Below, in pieces: positions 45,850 through 57,991 of a DNA stretch of 64,000 bases. A model generated the notes under the pieces. The model was not told the DNA's origin. It made no database searches and worked only from the letters and a program-made list of their open reading frames with translations. The position numbers were made by a program, and so were the translations under genes. The DNA is from Larix kaempferi. Its lineage: Eukaryota; Streptophyta; Pinopsida; Pinales; Pinaceae. The stretch's first letter is position 1, and each line of letters starts with the position of its first letter. The DNA is taken from positions 6,019,001 to 6,083,000 of the forward strand of contig BSBM01000125.1 of NCBI GenBank assembly GCA_027924585.1, read 5' to 3'.

Positions 45850-48019
45850 AAATTAAGATTGGTCTTGTATAAATAGGAGCTTGAATATCTCATTTTGAAT
45901 TATAAACCACACACATATTTCTTATCAAGTTCAAGGGAAGGTACAAGGAATTCAAGAGAAGGTACAACGACTTTTTAAGCAAAATTCAAGAGTTCTTAAG
46001 CGAAGTACATATGATCTCCCTCTTGGCTTGGATTAGGGTTTTGTTATGGAATAGGAAGTGATGAAATGATGACATGAAACCTCAAAATAAGGGGCATATA
46101 TCTGAGGTCAAGGAAGAAGGGCGAAGGAGCAGGTGTAAGGTCAAAGAATAAAATCTGAAGTAATCCCATACATACGTGTGTATATCTAAGACTGTATATT
46201 GGCACTTGTGCACGTGTCTGAGATAGAAATGAAAGGCCAAAATTAAGGACTGTTTAAGGGAAATTTTTAAAAATTTGATGTGTTGACTTTCAAGAGTATA
46301 TTTGGACAGATTTTTAAAGGGCTCTTTTATTACAGATTTGGATTATGTTTTCAAGGACATCGTTGAGGATTGATCTGACATTGTTTTAGGGATGATTGAA
46401 GAGCAGTTGAATAACAATTTGAAGTGAGATATGAGGGCTACAATGCAAGATTCGTTGTTAGACAAGGATTGGTTGTTGAAGAATTTAATTTGACAATCAC
46501 ATGATTAATCAAAGACTCCTTATCAAAGGCTGCTTTAGTACTGGGTTGTTGAAGAATTTTTCGGAGTAATTTTTGAAGGGCTAATCATAGGTACAAGGAC
46601 TATACAAAGACTATGTATGAAGGACAACTTGATGGCTGTTGAAGAAATATTTTTGTGGTACAAAGGCATATTTCAAGGTGTATTTGGCACATACTTAGTT
46701 ACTTCTTGAGGGACTATTTATGAGACAAATTGTGTCGCCCTTACAGAAAAGTTGTATACAGATTTGGATGGATGATGTTAGGCACTTGTTGAATACTAAG
46801 TGCATGCTTCTCAACTTATCTGAGACTAAGGTTACCATAGTGATATGGGACAATTTGATGGGAATTCAACCTAGTGTGTATTCAAACAGAGATACACCTC
46901 ATTGTTGAAGATACATGTGACTGAATCAGGAAGCCAGGTAAACTCATTGAATGCTTGTGAAGTTGGTGAAGTAAGACCAACTTTGATTTGTAGATAGAGA
47001 AAACTTGTGACCATTTTTGGATTAGCGTGTGAAGCAAGGATATGTGAGGATCAGTGGCAACAAATTTATGTTTGTGTTTGAGGAAGCTTGAAGGCAGGTT
47101 TGAGGCAAATTTGAAGGCAACTTGAAGGATGGTTTGAAGGCATATTTAAGGACATATTTGGCATGTTTAAGAACTGACTTAGAGGACATGTTGTAAGGGG
47201 TATTTTATATTTAATATTATCTTCATGGTGGTAGGGTCCTTCTAGGGCAAGGATTGGTTTCCTTGGCAGATTGGTGTCTATAGAGCAAGTTGAAGCTTGC
47301 ATTTCTTTAGGGTGATTCAAGGGAGTTGGTGCTTCCTTCCATTTCTAGCTAGTAAATCTAGGGGGTTGTATCCTCCTTCTAGTCGGTGCTAGAGAATCCA
47401 GGGAGTTGGTGCTTCCTTATTGTCATAGTTGTTAAATCTAGGGATTTGTGGCTTCCTTTGAGTAGGTGCACATAAATTAAATGCAATCTTGTTATTATAT
47501 AAGAAAAGCATTCTATGGTTTTATCTTGTTTGGGTTTCTACATAAAATATCTTGTGCACGGTGTATGATTTTATGTGTTGATGAATGTCATTGTTGATGG
47601 TTAATGTTACATGATGTGCCTAGTGTTGTTGGTGTAATTTCTACAGGTTGGTGCCTATATTCTAGGGAGTTGGTGCTTCCTTCCATTTGTAGCTAGTAAA
47701 GCCAGGGGGTTGTATCCTCCTTCTAGTCAATGCTAGAGAATACAGAGAGTTGGTTATTCCTTCTAGTCAAAGTTGGTAAAGCTAGGGAGTTTTGGATTCC
47801 TTTGAGTGGGTGAGCATAAACTAAATGTAATCTTGTTATTATATAAGAAAAACATTCTGTGATTTTCTCCCCTTTGGGTTTCCACGTAAAATCTCTTGTG
47901 CACTGTGTATGATTTTATGTGTTGATGGATAATGTTACATGATGTGCTTAAGGTTAAAATGTTAAAAAGTGCTCAATATTGATTCACCCCCTTGCTCAGT
48001 ATTGCTGAATATTCCAACA
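45850..48019 (+). repeat. 5' LTR of Copia-like element H, left end unresolved
   Basis: The right end is clear: TTCCAACA at 48012-48019 is followed by a primer site. A strong TATA box, TATAAATAGG, lies at 45868-45877, so U3 must extend left of that. The transcribed part holds a 344-bp tandem duplication. The partner LTR is not visible and may lie beyond base 64000. Frames in this stretch are short and unconvincing. Confidence 0.6.
47321..47950 (+). repeat. 344-bp tandem duplication in the H LTR
   Basis: GGGAGTTGGTGCTTCCTTCC begins both units, at 47321 and 47665. Shared words include GGGGGTTGTATCCTCCTTCT and ATCTTGTTATTATATAAGAA. Inside each unit the phrase AGGGAGTTGGTGCTTCCTT is itself partly repeated. 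Confidence 0.85.
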
Positions 48020-48021
48020 AT

Positions 48022-48032
48022 TGGTATCAGAG
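48022..48032 (+). other. Primer binding site of H, initiator-Met tRNA
   Basis: TGGTATCAGAG lies two bases after the H LTR end. Confidence 0.85.
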
Positions 48033-48083
48033 AAGGTACCTTCAGATAGTTTGACCATTGGAAGGAAGATCTGTGTAGCACTC

Positions 48084-49231
48084 ATGGATTGTCATCTTTG
48101 CATACCACCTCTATTTGATGAGACAAGTTATAAAATATGGAGCATAAGAATTAAGGAATTTCTGGGACAATGGGATATGATGTTTGGAAATCAATTGTTA
48201 CTGGTTAGACTCCTTCAAAAACACCACCAAATACTGCAACCAAGAAATAATTAAAAAGAAACAACAAATTGGCAATTGATTCCATCCTGGAAGGATTATC
48301 CGAGGCTATGAAAAACAATATTAGAGAGTGAACACCAGCTAAAGAGATATGGGAAAAAATACAAGATATCTACACAAAGGAATCTCTCCTCATGACCATA
48401 GAACCAAATTTTGAATACAATCAGGAACATGAAGACAATCAAAAGGAAAGGTAAAATACAGAAAATGAAGAACATTCTGAAGCTGATGATGAAGTCATTG
48501 AGAGAAAAAGAAATGCATCAGAAGAAAAAGAGAATGATGAAGAAGTTTAAGTTGAAGGGGGAGGAGAAATCACCTCTGCTCTTGTTGATTTAAGAGAAGA
48601 AAGAAAGAAAAACCATCAACTTAATGAACTACTGCTGAAGTATGAAGAAGAAAAAGCAAAGAAAACTAAACAACTCTCGAAACTTAGAAGAGAGAACTAA
48701 TATCTAAGGGAAAAGCTGCAAAAGTATCAAGAAGAATATCAAAATTCAATAAGAGAGATGGCACATAGCATTGAAGAGGCTACAAAAATGATCACTGAAC
48801 CAAAGAGTAATTTAAAATAAAAGGAAGAAGCTTGTCAAGAAAGAGTGCTTGAAATTGTCTCTCTAAAGAAGAAATTAGAAAGCACAGTTACCACAAACTT
48901 GAAGTTTGAGAAGAGTACAATGACCTTAGATGATATTCTCAGCTAGAAAAAATTTCCACTCGACAATACTGGTATTGGTTATGACAACATTCAAAAGAAC
49001 CTTGAAGAAGGAGAAAGTTCCAAGCTCTCAGAGAAGAAAGCTAAAGAGAAGCCTAGAAGTTATGATCATGATGAAGGGAACAACATATGAAAATATCATA
49101 GTTAGCAGGGGCATGAATTAGAAGACCACTTTCTCCCAGGTATTTAAATTTCTTTCCTAGTTATTGTTTTTCTTGTAACAATTATGGGCATAAGGCTGTA
49201 AATTGTAGAACTTATGGAAAAAATGTTTAAG
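48084..49231 (+). pseudogene. Copia-like gag of element H, first part
   Basis: The N-terminus reads IPPLFDETSYKIWSIRIKEF, the conserved opening of many plant Copia gag proteins. After a frame change near 48250 a second frame continues: the KEIWEKIQDIYTKES segment, an acidic run, a long coiled coil (48590-48880), and FEKSTMTLDDILS before a linker. After another shift, a CCHC knuckle (CFSCNNYGHKAVNC) lies at 49165-49206. Stops near 48331, 48453, 48548, 48699, 48819, 48945 and 49089 kill it. Gag would package RNA in cytoplasmic particles. The frame is cut by element F at 49236 and resumes at 61685. Confidence 0.75.
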
Positions 49232-49236
49232 CAAGA

Positions 49237-50880
49237 TGTAACACACCCTTCATTACTCTAGACTTAAGACAATATATTTTTTTTAATATGAAACATATAT
49301 GCATAATAGCCACATGCATAATGCTTATATCCATTCTTATGACAAGTGTATATTAAAATGCATAATAACTAGAAGTGAATAGCAGAAGCTTAAACTATTT
49401 CATAAGACCCATGAAATCTTATATCAAATGCATAACAAATAAAATCATATTAGTGGAAGCATAATTATCTCCATGTGTAGCACATTTCACACAGATAATA
49501 TTTATACCATATTTAGTACCCATAATATATCTTCTAATAATATACATGAATAGAACTAAGGTTTGGAAAGCAATACTTTCAAACCTTCCTTATAAATATT
49601 TTACTAAAAATTGATGCACTAAGACCCGCGCAGTAAAACTAAAGCTATCTCCACAGTAAAACCTACATAGTAAAACCTATTTGCACAGTAAATACTAACT
49701 TAAGAAACGCACAATATGATTCACCAAAAATGAAATAAATGCAACTATAGCTATATGCATAGCTATTTTTTGAGTTATGTAATTCCCATAATTTTCATTT
49801 GATCAAATGTGTAGTAAGAACCGCGCATTAATCATTTATTGTGCAGTAAACACTAACTTAAGACCCGCTAAGTAATCTTCATAAGAAAAATGGAACAAAT
49901 GCTAATAAAACTATATGCATAGTTATTCCTTAAATTATGCATTTTTCCAAAATATTACAACAAAGAAAAACATTATTCCAACATATTTATTAAATTTACT
50001 ATGCAGTAAGATACTAAGACTATGCCATAGGAACTGTGCACTATGGTTCTCATAAATTATTTATGATAATAAGTACTAATCTTCTTAATGCATGGAATGC
50101 ATTAACCAATTTATTACCAATCCAACACATGGTATTATGCTTGATTCAGCTGTGGTTTTCAAAACAATAATACCATTCATACAAGGAATAATAAACAAAG
50201 CTAAATACTAAGCTTTGACATAAATGTTATTTCTACTTTGAATAAACCAATAGCATGTGGTTTTGAAATACAAGATACCATCCATGCAAGGTCCAATATA
50301 CAAGAATAAACTCACCATATTTTTAAAATAAACAAGCAAAAACTCACCCATGGTTTTCAAAACCACCATACCATCCAATGCAAGGCATAATAAACAAGCC
50401 TTAGCATATGGTTATTGTTTATATTTAAACTATCAAGCATAATGGGTCAAACCCATCTACAACATAAATATTTAAACTTCTTTTTCATTTATATCTTTAT
50501 AAATAATTTTCTCCCATTTATATAAAAAATAAGAGTTAAATCTCTTCAACATATTTTAACACACATTTCATTTGAACTGGGTAGTAACTAGTAATGACTA
50601 TAGGGAATTGTTATGACAAATATTTAATCACGAGAATCATCCAAGTTATAGAGGAAATATAATAAAAATGAATAGAATTTCAATTTAACTATCCATTCAT
50701 AAACTTTCTTTCTCACGAATATAATGCAAAAATCAATTCTTTAGATTCACCTTTCAGAATTGTAAAATAGAAAACTACATAAATTGTTTTATCATTCATC
50801 AAATAAATAATATTGAGAAAATACAGCATAATTTCCAGAAATTAAAGCTTATATGCTTCCATCTACATGAATTTTAACCA
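49237..50880 (-). repeat. 3' LTR of F, truncated
   Basis: It matches 57315-57991 plus 59312-60420 and stops after ATTTTAACCA near 50880, where the partner LTR continues for another 1.26 kb. Short motifs such as GCACAGTAAAACC recur at 49620-49700 and 49845-49880. Non-coding. Confidence 0.8.
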
Positions 50881-51166
50881 TGTGCCATGTCCGTTGGACT
50901 TGTAGCTTAAGTATTTTCTGAATATTATCTCCTATAAAAATTATTTTCAATAATAAATCAAGGTTAGGGTAAAGATATCTCCCTTCTTCCTCAAGGCTTG
51001 AGACAATTTTTAATTTTTTTATTTGTACAACATTCTTCAATCAAACATGATGAATAACTTCTTGGATGACCCCAGTTTTAGTTTTGTAGTTTCATTCTCT
51101 ACATCACTTACAATTAATAGCATTAGATACATACAAATAAATCATATCCGATAAATTTAACAACTT
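50881..51166 (-). other. Internal part of F left of element E
   Basis: About 290 AT-rich bases with no frame of note. It continues at 54877 when E is removed. Confidence 0.5.
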
Positions 51167-51171
51167 ATAAT

Positions 51172-51960
51172 TGTGAAAATGCTCACAGTAGATCCAAGAG
51201 ATGATGTAAACCTCACAATGAAAGAATTTAGGAATAATAGAAGAAGAATAGAGCAGTAGAACATAGATCCAAAGGAGCTCAGATAGAGGCAGAATAATTA
51301 CACATGTTACATTAATCTGAATAGTAAAACAATAAATATACAATGCTCAGGATTCGAATACACTAGGTGTGATTCGAATTAGCCTGCATGGATAGATCCA
51401 AAATCAATGGAGTGTCATCAAGTACAACTAGAAGTCTATCTCATCATCGGTGGAGTCATCAATGCACAAGTAACTGTCAACCATCAGTCAAACTGAGTCT
51501 AACTGAGTGTGGTAGGTGTAACTGGCACATGGAGGCACTAACTGAATGAAGACAGCTCAGTGGAGGGCGCATGAGGAGCTATCTGGAGTCAGAATGGGTA
51601 GTCAAGTCTCATCGTAGGTTCATCGAAGTGATATAGTCAGTTGATAGCCAGTCTAGCCTTAAATCAAGGAAAGAACTGATGATAACTCAACTAACTGAAG
51701 TACAACAAGAGTGGTAGGTGAGAAAAGGCGCCCTTCTCAAGTGGTGGGTGAGAAGTGGGCGTATCACTGGCTAGTAGGGCTCAATATGAGTGGAAATAAG
51801 CTCTCGAGTGCTGGAAGCCTAGGGAATAGGTGTTGGAGGTGTCAACCTGATGACTGGGCAACATGCGGATGCATGCAGAATGCATGCTACATGAAAGATT
51901 GATAATGAAACTAACTGAAATGCTGGTAGGAATAGGATGGAGTATAGGAATATACTAACA
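51172..51960 (-). repeat. 3' LTR of E
   Basis: 789 bases; on the minus strand it starts TGTTAGTATATTCC, preceded by the polypurine run AAGGGGGGG at about 51961-51970. A few scattered differences and one 12-base length change separate it from the 5' LTR. Confidence 0.92.
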
Positions 51961-51989
51961 CCCCCCCTTAATCCATCCTGGGCCCTAGT

Positions 51990-52724
51990 AACTAGGACCA
52001 AAGGTCACCCATACAATCAAAATAAATGATAAAAAAGAACTGTCCATAAATCGAGGAAATGGGGAAAACCTCATGGGAAAAATACCCCCCCTCAAAAGAA
52101 CAGTAAATAACTCAAAGAACCATCATACTAAGCAGAAAAGAAAGAAGCTTTCATTAGTGAAAACTCTTGCAAAAAAATTGGCAAGCTGATCCCCTGTAGG
52201 ATGCCAAAACAGGTCTGGATCTGGTCTTTTGATGTGCCTTCCATTGTGTAGAGGATGTATTGGATGAAGCAAGTCTCTCAGGAATTCTTTCTGCAACTGG
52301 AGTGAATGGAACATGAGGAGTCTTCCCAAGGGATGGAAGAGAGAACCCCATCATCATGCTGCATCTCTCATGGAGAGGTAGATAGCATAATGCAAGGTTG
52401 GCATGATGTTGAAGTCTTGTAGTTATGTGATCAAACGAATCCTCAACTGTGTTCTCAGTAGCTGCAAGGAGTGTGTGAGCCCATAATGGCCTTGGATCTG
52501 GATTGAGAACATGTGTTGGTTTTGGATTTGAATATTCTTAAACTTTGATCTCAACATCAAGATCTTGTTATATATCTTCATCAAAAGAAGAGTCACTCAA
52601 ATCTTCATCATATTCTGAGGAAGTAGGAAGAGAGAAGGGCAGAAAATGAGAGAACTCATATGCCTTGGAGGCATGATTTGTAAACTCTTTTGCTATAGTC
52701 TTCCCAGTGGAGATCTCTGTAATC
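51990..52724 (-). pseudogene. Remnant of E pol, internally deleted
   Basis: Between the protease and the polypurine tract only about 735 bases remain. Short frames read on the minus strand. One near 52240-52140 (DQLANFFARVF) resembles the DQLADIFTK tail at the end of Copia RNase H. No integrase HHCC or DDE motif and no RT YVDD were found. The resemblance is weak, but the position just before the polypurine tract fits. Confidence 0.4.
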
Positions 52725-53942
52725 TCAACTGTTTCGGGCCCGGGCAAAAGTCACCTCTTTAGGTGATCCGGTGTGAGTCATCTGATATACAAATAACAAG
52801 TTTGATGTCAAGGAGGGAACGAATAGAACATTCTTGAACTTGCCATGCTCCATATGTACTGTACCCAATCCTTTGGCAGAAATCTGAGAGTTGTCTCCCA
52901 TGTGAATAGTAGGCCCATCTATGAGATCTAAAGAAGAAAATGACTCTTCAGAGGAAACCATGTGGTTGGAGGCTCCAGAGTCTATGAGGAGGGATTTTGA
53001 TTTTGAAAAACCAGCCATCAATGCATGGAAATCCTCATGACCATCAGATCCACTTCTAGAATCAGACATCTTTGCATCTTTTGGAACAACAATTTTGTTC
53101 TGTTCAAGAAGCTTGGTTAGTAGGTCTATTTTCTTGTGCATGCAAGCTTTCTCAGAATGGTATCCTCTCTTGCAGTAGGGACATGTAGATCTCTTATGTT
53201 TGTCCTTCTTGGAGCTGGAGGCTCCTTTTGGTGGACTTGTCAGTTTAGATTTAGATGGCTTCTTATCCTTGTCCTTTTGCCTCCCTTTCACATTCATCCC
53301 ACTTTCTCCTCCAGCTAGAAGAGCTTGATCTCTGGAGGCCTTGATGGTACCCATTTGAATCAATTTGTCCTCTTCTTGAATGAGAGCTTCAGTGAAGTCT
53401 GCTAAGGTGGGAAACTTCCATCCAAGGATTGACATTCGCCCAGAATGGAAGGTAGATACAAATACAGAAAATTGAGATCCAAGTTTGCTCAAAATGGAGA
53501 GCACCAATTGCTCATCACTTTTAGTGATGCCACAATGCTTGCATTGTAAAACCAATTTCTGAAATTTTGAGAAGAATTCTTCAATGCTCTCGAAATTGCT
53601 AAGTTGTAGGGAAACCAATTCATTTTCAAGAATATGGCCTCTTAGCCCATCTTGTTTGCCAAAGGGACTCTCCAATTTTGTCCATAAATCATTTGGAGAC
53701 TTCAATACTTCAACATGAAACAATAGATCTCTAGACATATGAAGGCATATGAATCCAAAGGCTTCATCCATTTTATTTGGATGCTTGGTTCTCTCTACAA
53801 CTGTATGTGGTATGGCATCTTTTTCAAATACCATTCTATTTAGCTGTCTATTACACAAGTGTAATTTCATCTCACCCTTCCATTCAAAGTAATTGAAGGG
53901 AGTGAGGATCATAGGAGAGGAAGGAGCATTCGAATTGCTCAT
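52725..53942 (-). CDS. Copia gag-protease of element E
   Basis: The frame is open from well inside the LTR. The Met at 53942 (MSNSNAPSSPMIL) is the best start because it lies downstream of the primer site and opens the conserved gag N-terminus; 405 codons follow. The gag core includes FNYFEWKGEMKLHL and LVSLQLSNFESIEEFFSKFQ, typical of the UBN2-type gag of plant Copia elements. A Lys-rich basic stretch (about residues 235-265) leads to a CCHC knuckle, CPYCKRGYHSEKAC. The protease active site LLIDSGASNHM is near residue 330, followed by FVPSLTSNLLFVYQ. Gag would assemble particles and bind RNA; the protease would process the polyprotein. No stop interrupts these 405 codons, but the frame ends in GSPKEVTFARARNS, where integrase should begin. 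Probably not functional. Confidence 0.85.
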   Translation of the reverse strand: MSNSNAPSSPMILTPFNYFEWKGEMKLHLCNRQLNRMVFEKDAIPHTVVERTKHPNKMDEAFGFICLHMSRDLLFHVEVLKSPNDLWTKLESPFGKQDGLRGHILENELVSLQLSNFESIEEFFSKFQKLVLQCKHCGITKSDEQLVLSILSKLGSQFSVFVSTFHSGRMSILGWKFPTLADFTEALIQEEDKLIQMGTIKASRDQALLAGGESGMNVKGRQKDKDKKPSKSKLTSPPKGASSSKKDKHKRSTCPYCKRGYHSEKACMHKKIDLLTKLLEQNKIVVPKDAKMSDSRSGSDGHEDFHALMAGFSKSKSLLIDSGASNHMVSSEESFSSLDLIDGPTIHMGDNSQISAKGLGTVHMEHGKFKNVLFVPSLTSNLLFVYQMTHTGSPKEVTFARARNS

Positions 53943-54058
53943 CTTGACTGCTGGAATGAGTGAAAAAGTGAAACTGCTGATATTGCTGCTGCAACTGCTG
54001 GAACTTCGAAATACCTGAAAAAAACTCTCAAGAATGAGGTAGAATATACTCTCAAATG

Positions 54059-54070
54059 GCTCTGATACCA
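54059..54070 (-). other. Primer binding site of E, initiator-Met tRNA
   Basis: On the minus strand TGGTATCAGAGC abuts the LTR directly. Confidence 0.92.
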
Positions 54071-54871
54071 TGTGAAAATGCTCACAGTAGATCCAAGAGA
54101 TGATGTAAACCTCACAATGAAAGAATTTAGGAATAATAGAAGAAGAATAGAGCAGTAGAACATAGATCCAAAGGAGCTCAGATAGAGGCAGAATAATTAC
54201 ACATGTTACATTAATCTGAATAGTAAAATAATAAATATACAATGCTCATGATTCTAATACACTAGGTGTGTTTTGAATTAGCCTACATGGATAGATCCAA
54301 AATCAGTGGAGTGTCATCAAGCACAACTAGAAGTCTATCTCATCATCGGTGGAGTCATCAATGCACAAGTAACTGTCAACCATCAGTCAAACTGAGTCTA
54401 ACTGAGTGTGGTAGGTGTAACTGGCACATGAAGGCACTAACTGAATGAAGGAGGCTCAGTGGAGGGCACATGAGGAGTTATCTGGAGTCAGAATGGGTAG
54501 TCAAGTCTCATTGGAGGTCCATTGGAGTGATACAGTCAGTTGAGAGTCAGTCTAGCCTTAAATCAAGGAAAGAACTGACGATAACTCAACTAACTGAAGT
54601 ATAACAGGAATGGTAGGTGAGAAAAGGCACCCTTCTCAAGTGGTGGGTGAGAAGTGGGTGCATCACTGCCTAGGAGGGCTCAATCTGAGTGGAAATAAGC
54701 TCCCGAGTGCTGGAAGACTAGGGACTAGGTCCTGGAGGTGTAAACCTAATGACTGGGAAACATGCGGATGCATGCAAAATGCATGCTGCATGCAGAAATG
54801 CATGCAAGACTAATAATGAAACTAACTAAAATGTTGGTAGGACTAGGATGGAGTATAGGAATATCCCAACA
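54071..54871 (-). repeat. 5' LTR of E
   Basis: 801 bases. It contains a small expansion of ATGCATGC words near 54765-54805 that is not in the 3' LTR. Confidence 0.92.
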
Positions 54872-54876
54872 ATAAT

Positions 54877-57314
54877 TAGCTAACAACTTATCTCAGTTAG
54901 CAACATATTCTTAGTTTTAACTTTTCATAAGTTAGCATAAGTATAGAAGTATTAACGATTCATTTACAGCTCACACAAATGCGGTGAACAAGAATTCAAG
55001 CATTCAAACCTGCACCAAAACATGTGAGTGCACCAGTCTTATTAAGAAAACATCCAATAGAATTCAAACACTTACTATTGTTTCAGAGTCTCTTGCATAT
55101 TTAATATTTTATTCAAAGATATAATTATGCAATTACACTAATGGTCATTAAATAACAACATTCTAATGTTGTATTAACATAAACCATTCTTGCATAGATG
55201 GAATCAGGCATAGGTCCATTCAAATAATTTAGCTAGTTATCCAATATGGAAATCTACCATTGGATTTAAACACAAACCAAGCACAAGCTTCAAATAGTCT
55301 CTGAGGACTCCAATATAATTCAAACACAAGTCACATATTGCCATCAAAGACTAAGACAAAGGTCATGCACATGCCACAAATAGTCATCGAATACTCAACA
55401 TGATAAGAACACCTTGTCAAATAGACATACACCATTCTACATTCAACATACCATTCATTAATCCATACATAGCAAACCAGAAAATTTATCTAGAGATACC
55501 ACTTTGAAGGCATATATTCATCTGCACTCATACTCATCCAAAATGATTATTCTAACTGAGCATAATATCATGAAACTTATTCTTTAATAAGAAATCAAAG
55601 TGCAATGCAGTGCATGCATATACAACTTATGCATTTTCCAACACTTGTCGGACCCGCTGCGTAAATTTGACATTACTCTAAAATAGAGCACATGAGTAGT
55701 TCAATTGTAATTAACTATGTTACTGAATCATTTACTTCATGTAATAAATTTCCAAATCCAATAATAAATGCAACCAATTAATTACCAGATCCGCATATTC
55801 ATACACCTTGATCATAATTCATGAGGATAAACATCCATGATCATCCATCTCAGTTTTTTTTTTCTCCGACTACAACATGGCATAACAAAAATAATCATCA
55901 ACATGCTTAACATACTCATGCATTAACATGCTCGAAGAATACCAAATACACACAACAATTGGCTATCAAGCATTCAAGCATTTAACTAATCATTGAAAAT
56001 CATTTGACATATCTCCATCCCTACTACCAGTTGGAGACTTGAGGGAACACTGGGGTACAAGAAATACAACCAATGCATAGAAAACTAAGGCCAGGTTAAA
56101 ATGCCTAAAACAGACAAACCAATAAGCCTTCATATGAATTTAAATGTAACTACCAACATTTAAATGTGATTCCATAGGTTATGCAATATATGCATAGCAC
56201 ACCGATCTAAGCTATTCATCTTGTGAATACAGATAAATACAAGCGACACATGCTACTCAACATGTTAGGGGATTGGCTACAGGTCTAGATTCATGTTAAA
56301 AAACTCATTTCCCTTCTAGGATTTCCTTTTGACATCATAAAAATGATGCACCTCACTGTTTTCCAATGCTTAGGAATTCCTTCAGGGTCGATACATACAC
56401 CATTCGCCATATCACTGTCCATTAGCTTTGGTTTTGAAAATAACAGCTAACATCCAACACAAAACAATTAATTGACCTAGGAATACAATTACAAGGACAA
56501 CCAAAGACAATTTACAAAATAATGACTATACACAATAATCAAATATCACAATGGGATTTTAACCAAGGATCAATAAGGAAAAGATCCTTCACCATTAACA
56601 ACCCAAGAAACGAGTTGAATTGAGACTCTATGCAACAACCTAGTTCCATACCATTTAATTTTAAGGTTAAATCCCTTACACAATCATTGTTATACTATTA
56701 ATAAAAAACATACAACATCAAGCAACAATTTCTCACTTTAGAAAATCATCTTGCTAGTTATAGATAGCTCCAGAGCTTCACACTCTTGAGGAGACAAATA
56801 ATATTACATTTGCAATTAAACTCCCACCACATAGTTACATGTACAAACATTAACCATCATAAGCTATTTATAAATTAAATAGATAAGTTGGGAATGTACA
56901 TATCATTCCAGCAAGGGGTCAAACTCTCCTTTGGTCTCTTCCTACAAAAGCTTCTTTCATAATTTTAATACACAAAAATTATATTTCTATCTCGAAACAT
57001 AAGACATAAATGTTCTTAAACTTCAAGTTTTTCTTGAAGTTCTCACATTGTTCAAACATCTTGACTTACCGAGATTAACCAGATGGAAATTAAATTATTC
57101 CATCCTTACCATGCAAGATAACCATACACAGTTTTTCTTTACTTTTCAACTCAATAAGATGAGAGCTGTAACCTCAACTACTCTTTGAACCACATGAACT
57201 ATTAATTAGCTCATTCGATAATACAATAGATACATTTATGCATACACTTTATTTCAGAAAGTAAACAAATGCCCATAAGGTTTGAGAGCTGTAGCCTCAT
57301 CTTAGATACCAATT
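54877..57314 (-). other. Internal part of F right of element E, non-coding
   Basis: About 2.4 kb of AT-rich DNA with no frame above 60 codons and no retroelement motif. The primer site TGGTATCTAAG (minus strand, 57301-57311) is at its right end and matches the initiator-Met site at 9 of 11 positions. Confidence 0.6.
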
Positions 57315-57991
57315 TGTAACACACCCTTCAGTACACTAGACTTAAGACACAATATTTTTTTAATATAAAACATATATGCATAATAGCCACATGTATAATG
57401 CTTATATGTATTCTTATGACAAGTGCATATTAAAATGCGTAATAACTATGAGTGACTAGCAGAATCTTAAACTATTTCATAAGACCCATGAAATCTTATA
57501 TCAAATCATGCATAACAAATAAAATCATATTAGCGGAAGCATAATTATCTCCACCTGTAGCACATTTCACACATATATTATTCATACCATATTTAGTACC
57601 CATAATATATCTTCTATTAATATACATTAATAGAACTAAGGTTTGGAAAGCAATACTTCCAATCCTTCCTTATAAATTTTTTCCTAAAAACTGCGCATCA
57701 AACCTTTTGTTGAGAACTGCACAGTAAAAACTTCTGCACTAAGACCTACGTAGTAAATCTTTTGCACTAAAACCTGCGCAAATATGCACAGTAAAACCTG
57801 CATAGTAAAACCTATTTGCACAGTAAATACTAACTTAAGAACTGCAAAATATGATTAACCAAAAATGAAATAAATGAAACTATAGCTATATGCATAGCTA
57901 TTCTTTGAGTTATGTAATTCCCATAATTTTCTTTATTAATAACCCAAAATATCCATTTAAGTTATGCGCAGAACTGTGCACGAATCATTAA

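Larger units (their letters stand above)
51172..54871 (-). mobile_element. Element E: Copia element reduced to gag-protease
   Basis: 3700 bases with perfect ATAAT duplications at 51167-51171 and 54872-54876. The LTRs are 789 and 801 bases (TGTGAAAATG to CCAACA/CTAACA in plus orientation) and about 95 percent alike by eye. On the minus strand the order is 5' LTR, initiator-Met primer site, gag with zinc knuckle, protease, a short broken pol tail, polypurine tract and 3' LTR. Integrase and RT cores are absent, so most of pol was deleted before or after insertion. It sits in the interior of F. Confidence 0.93.
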
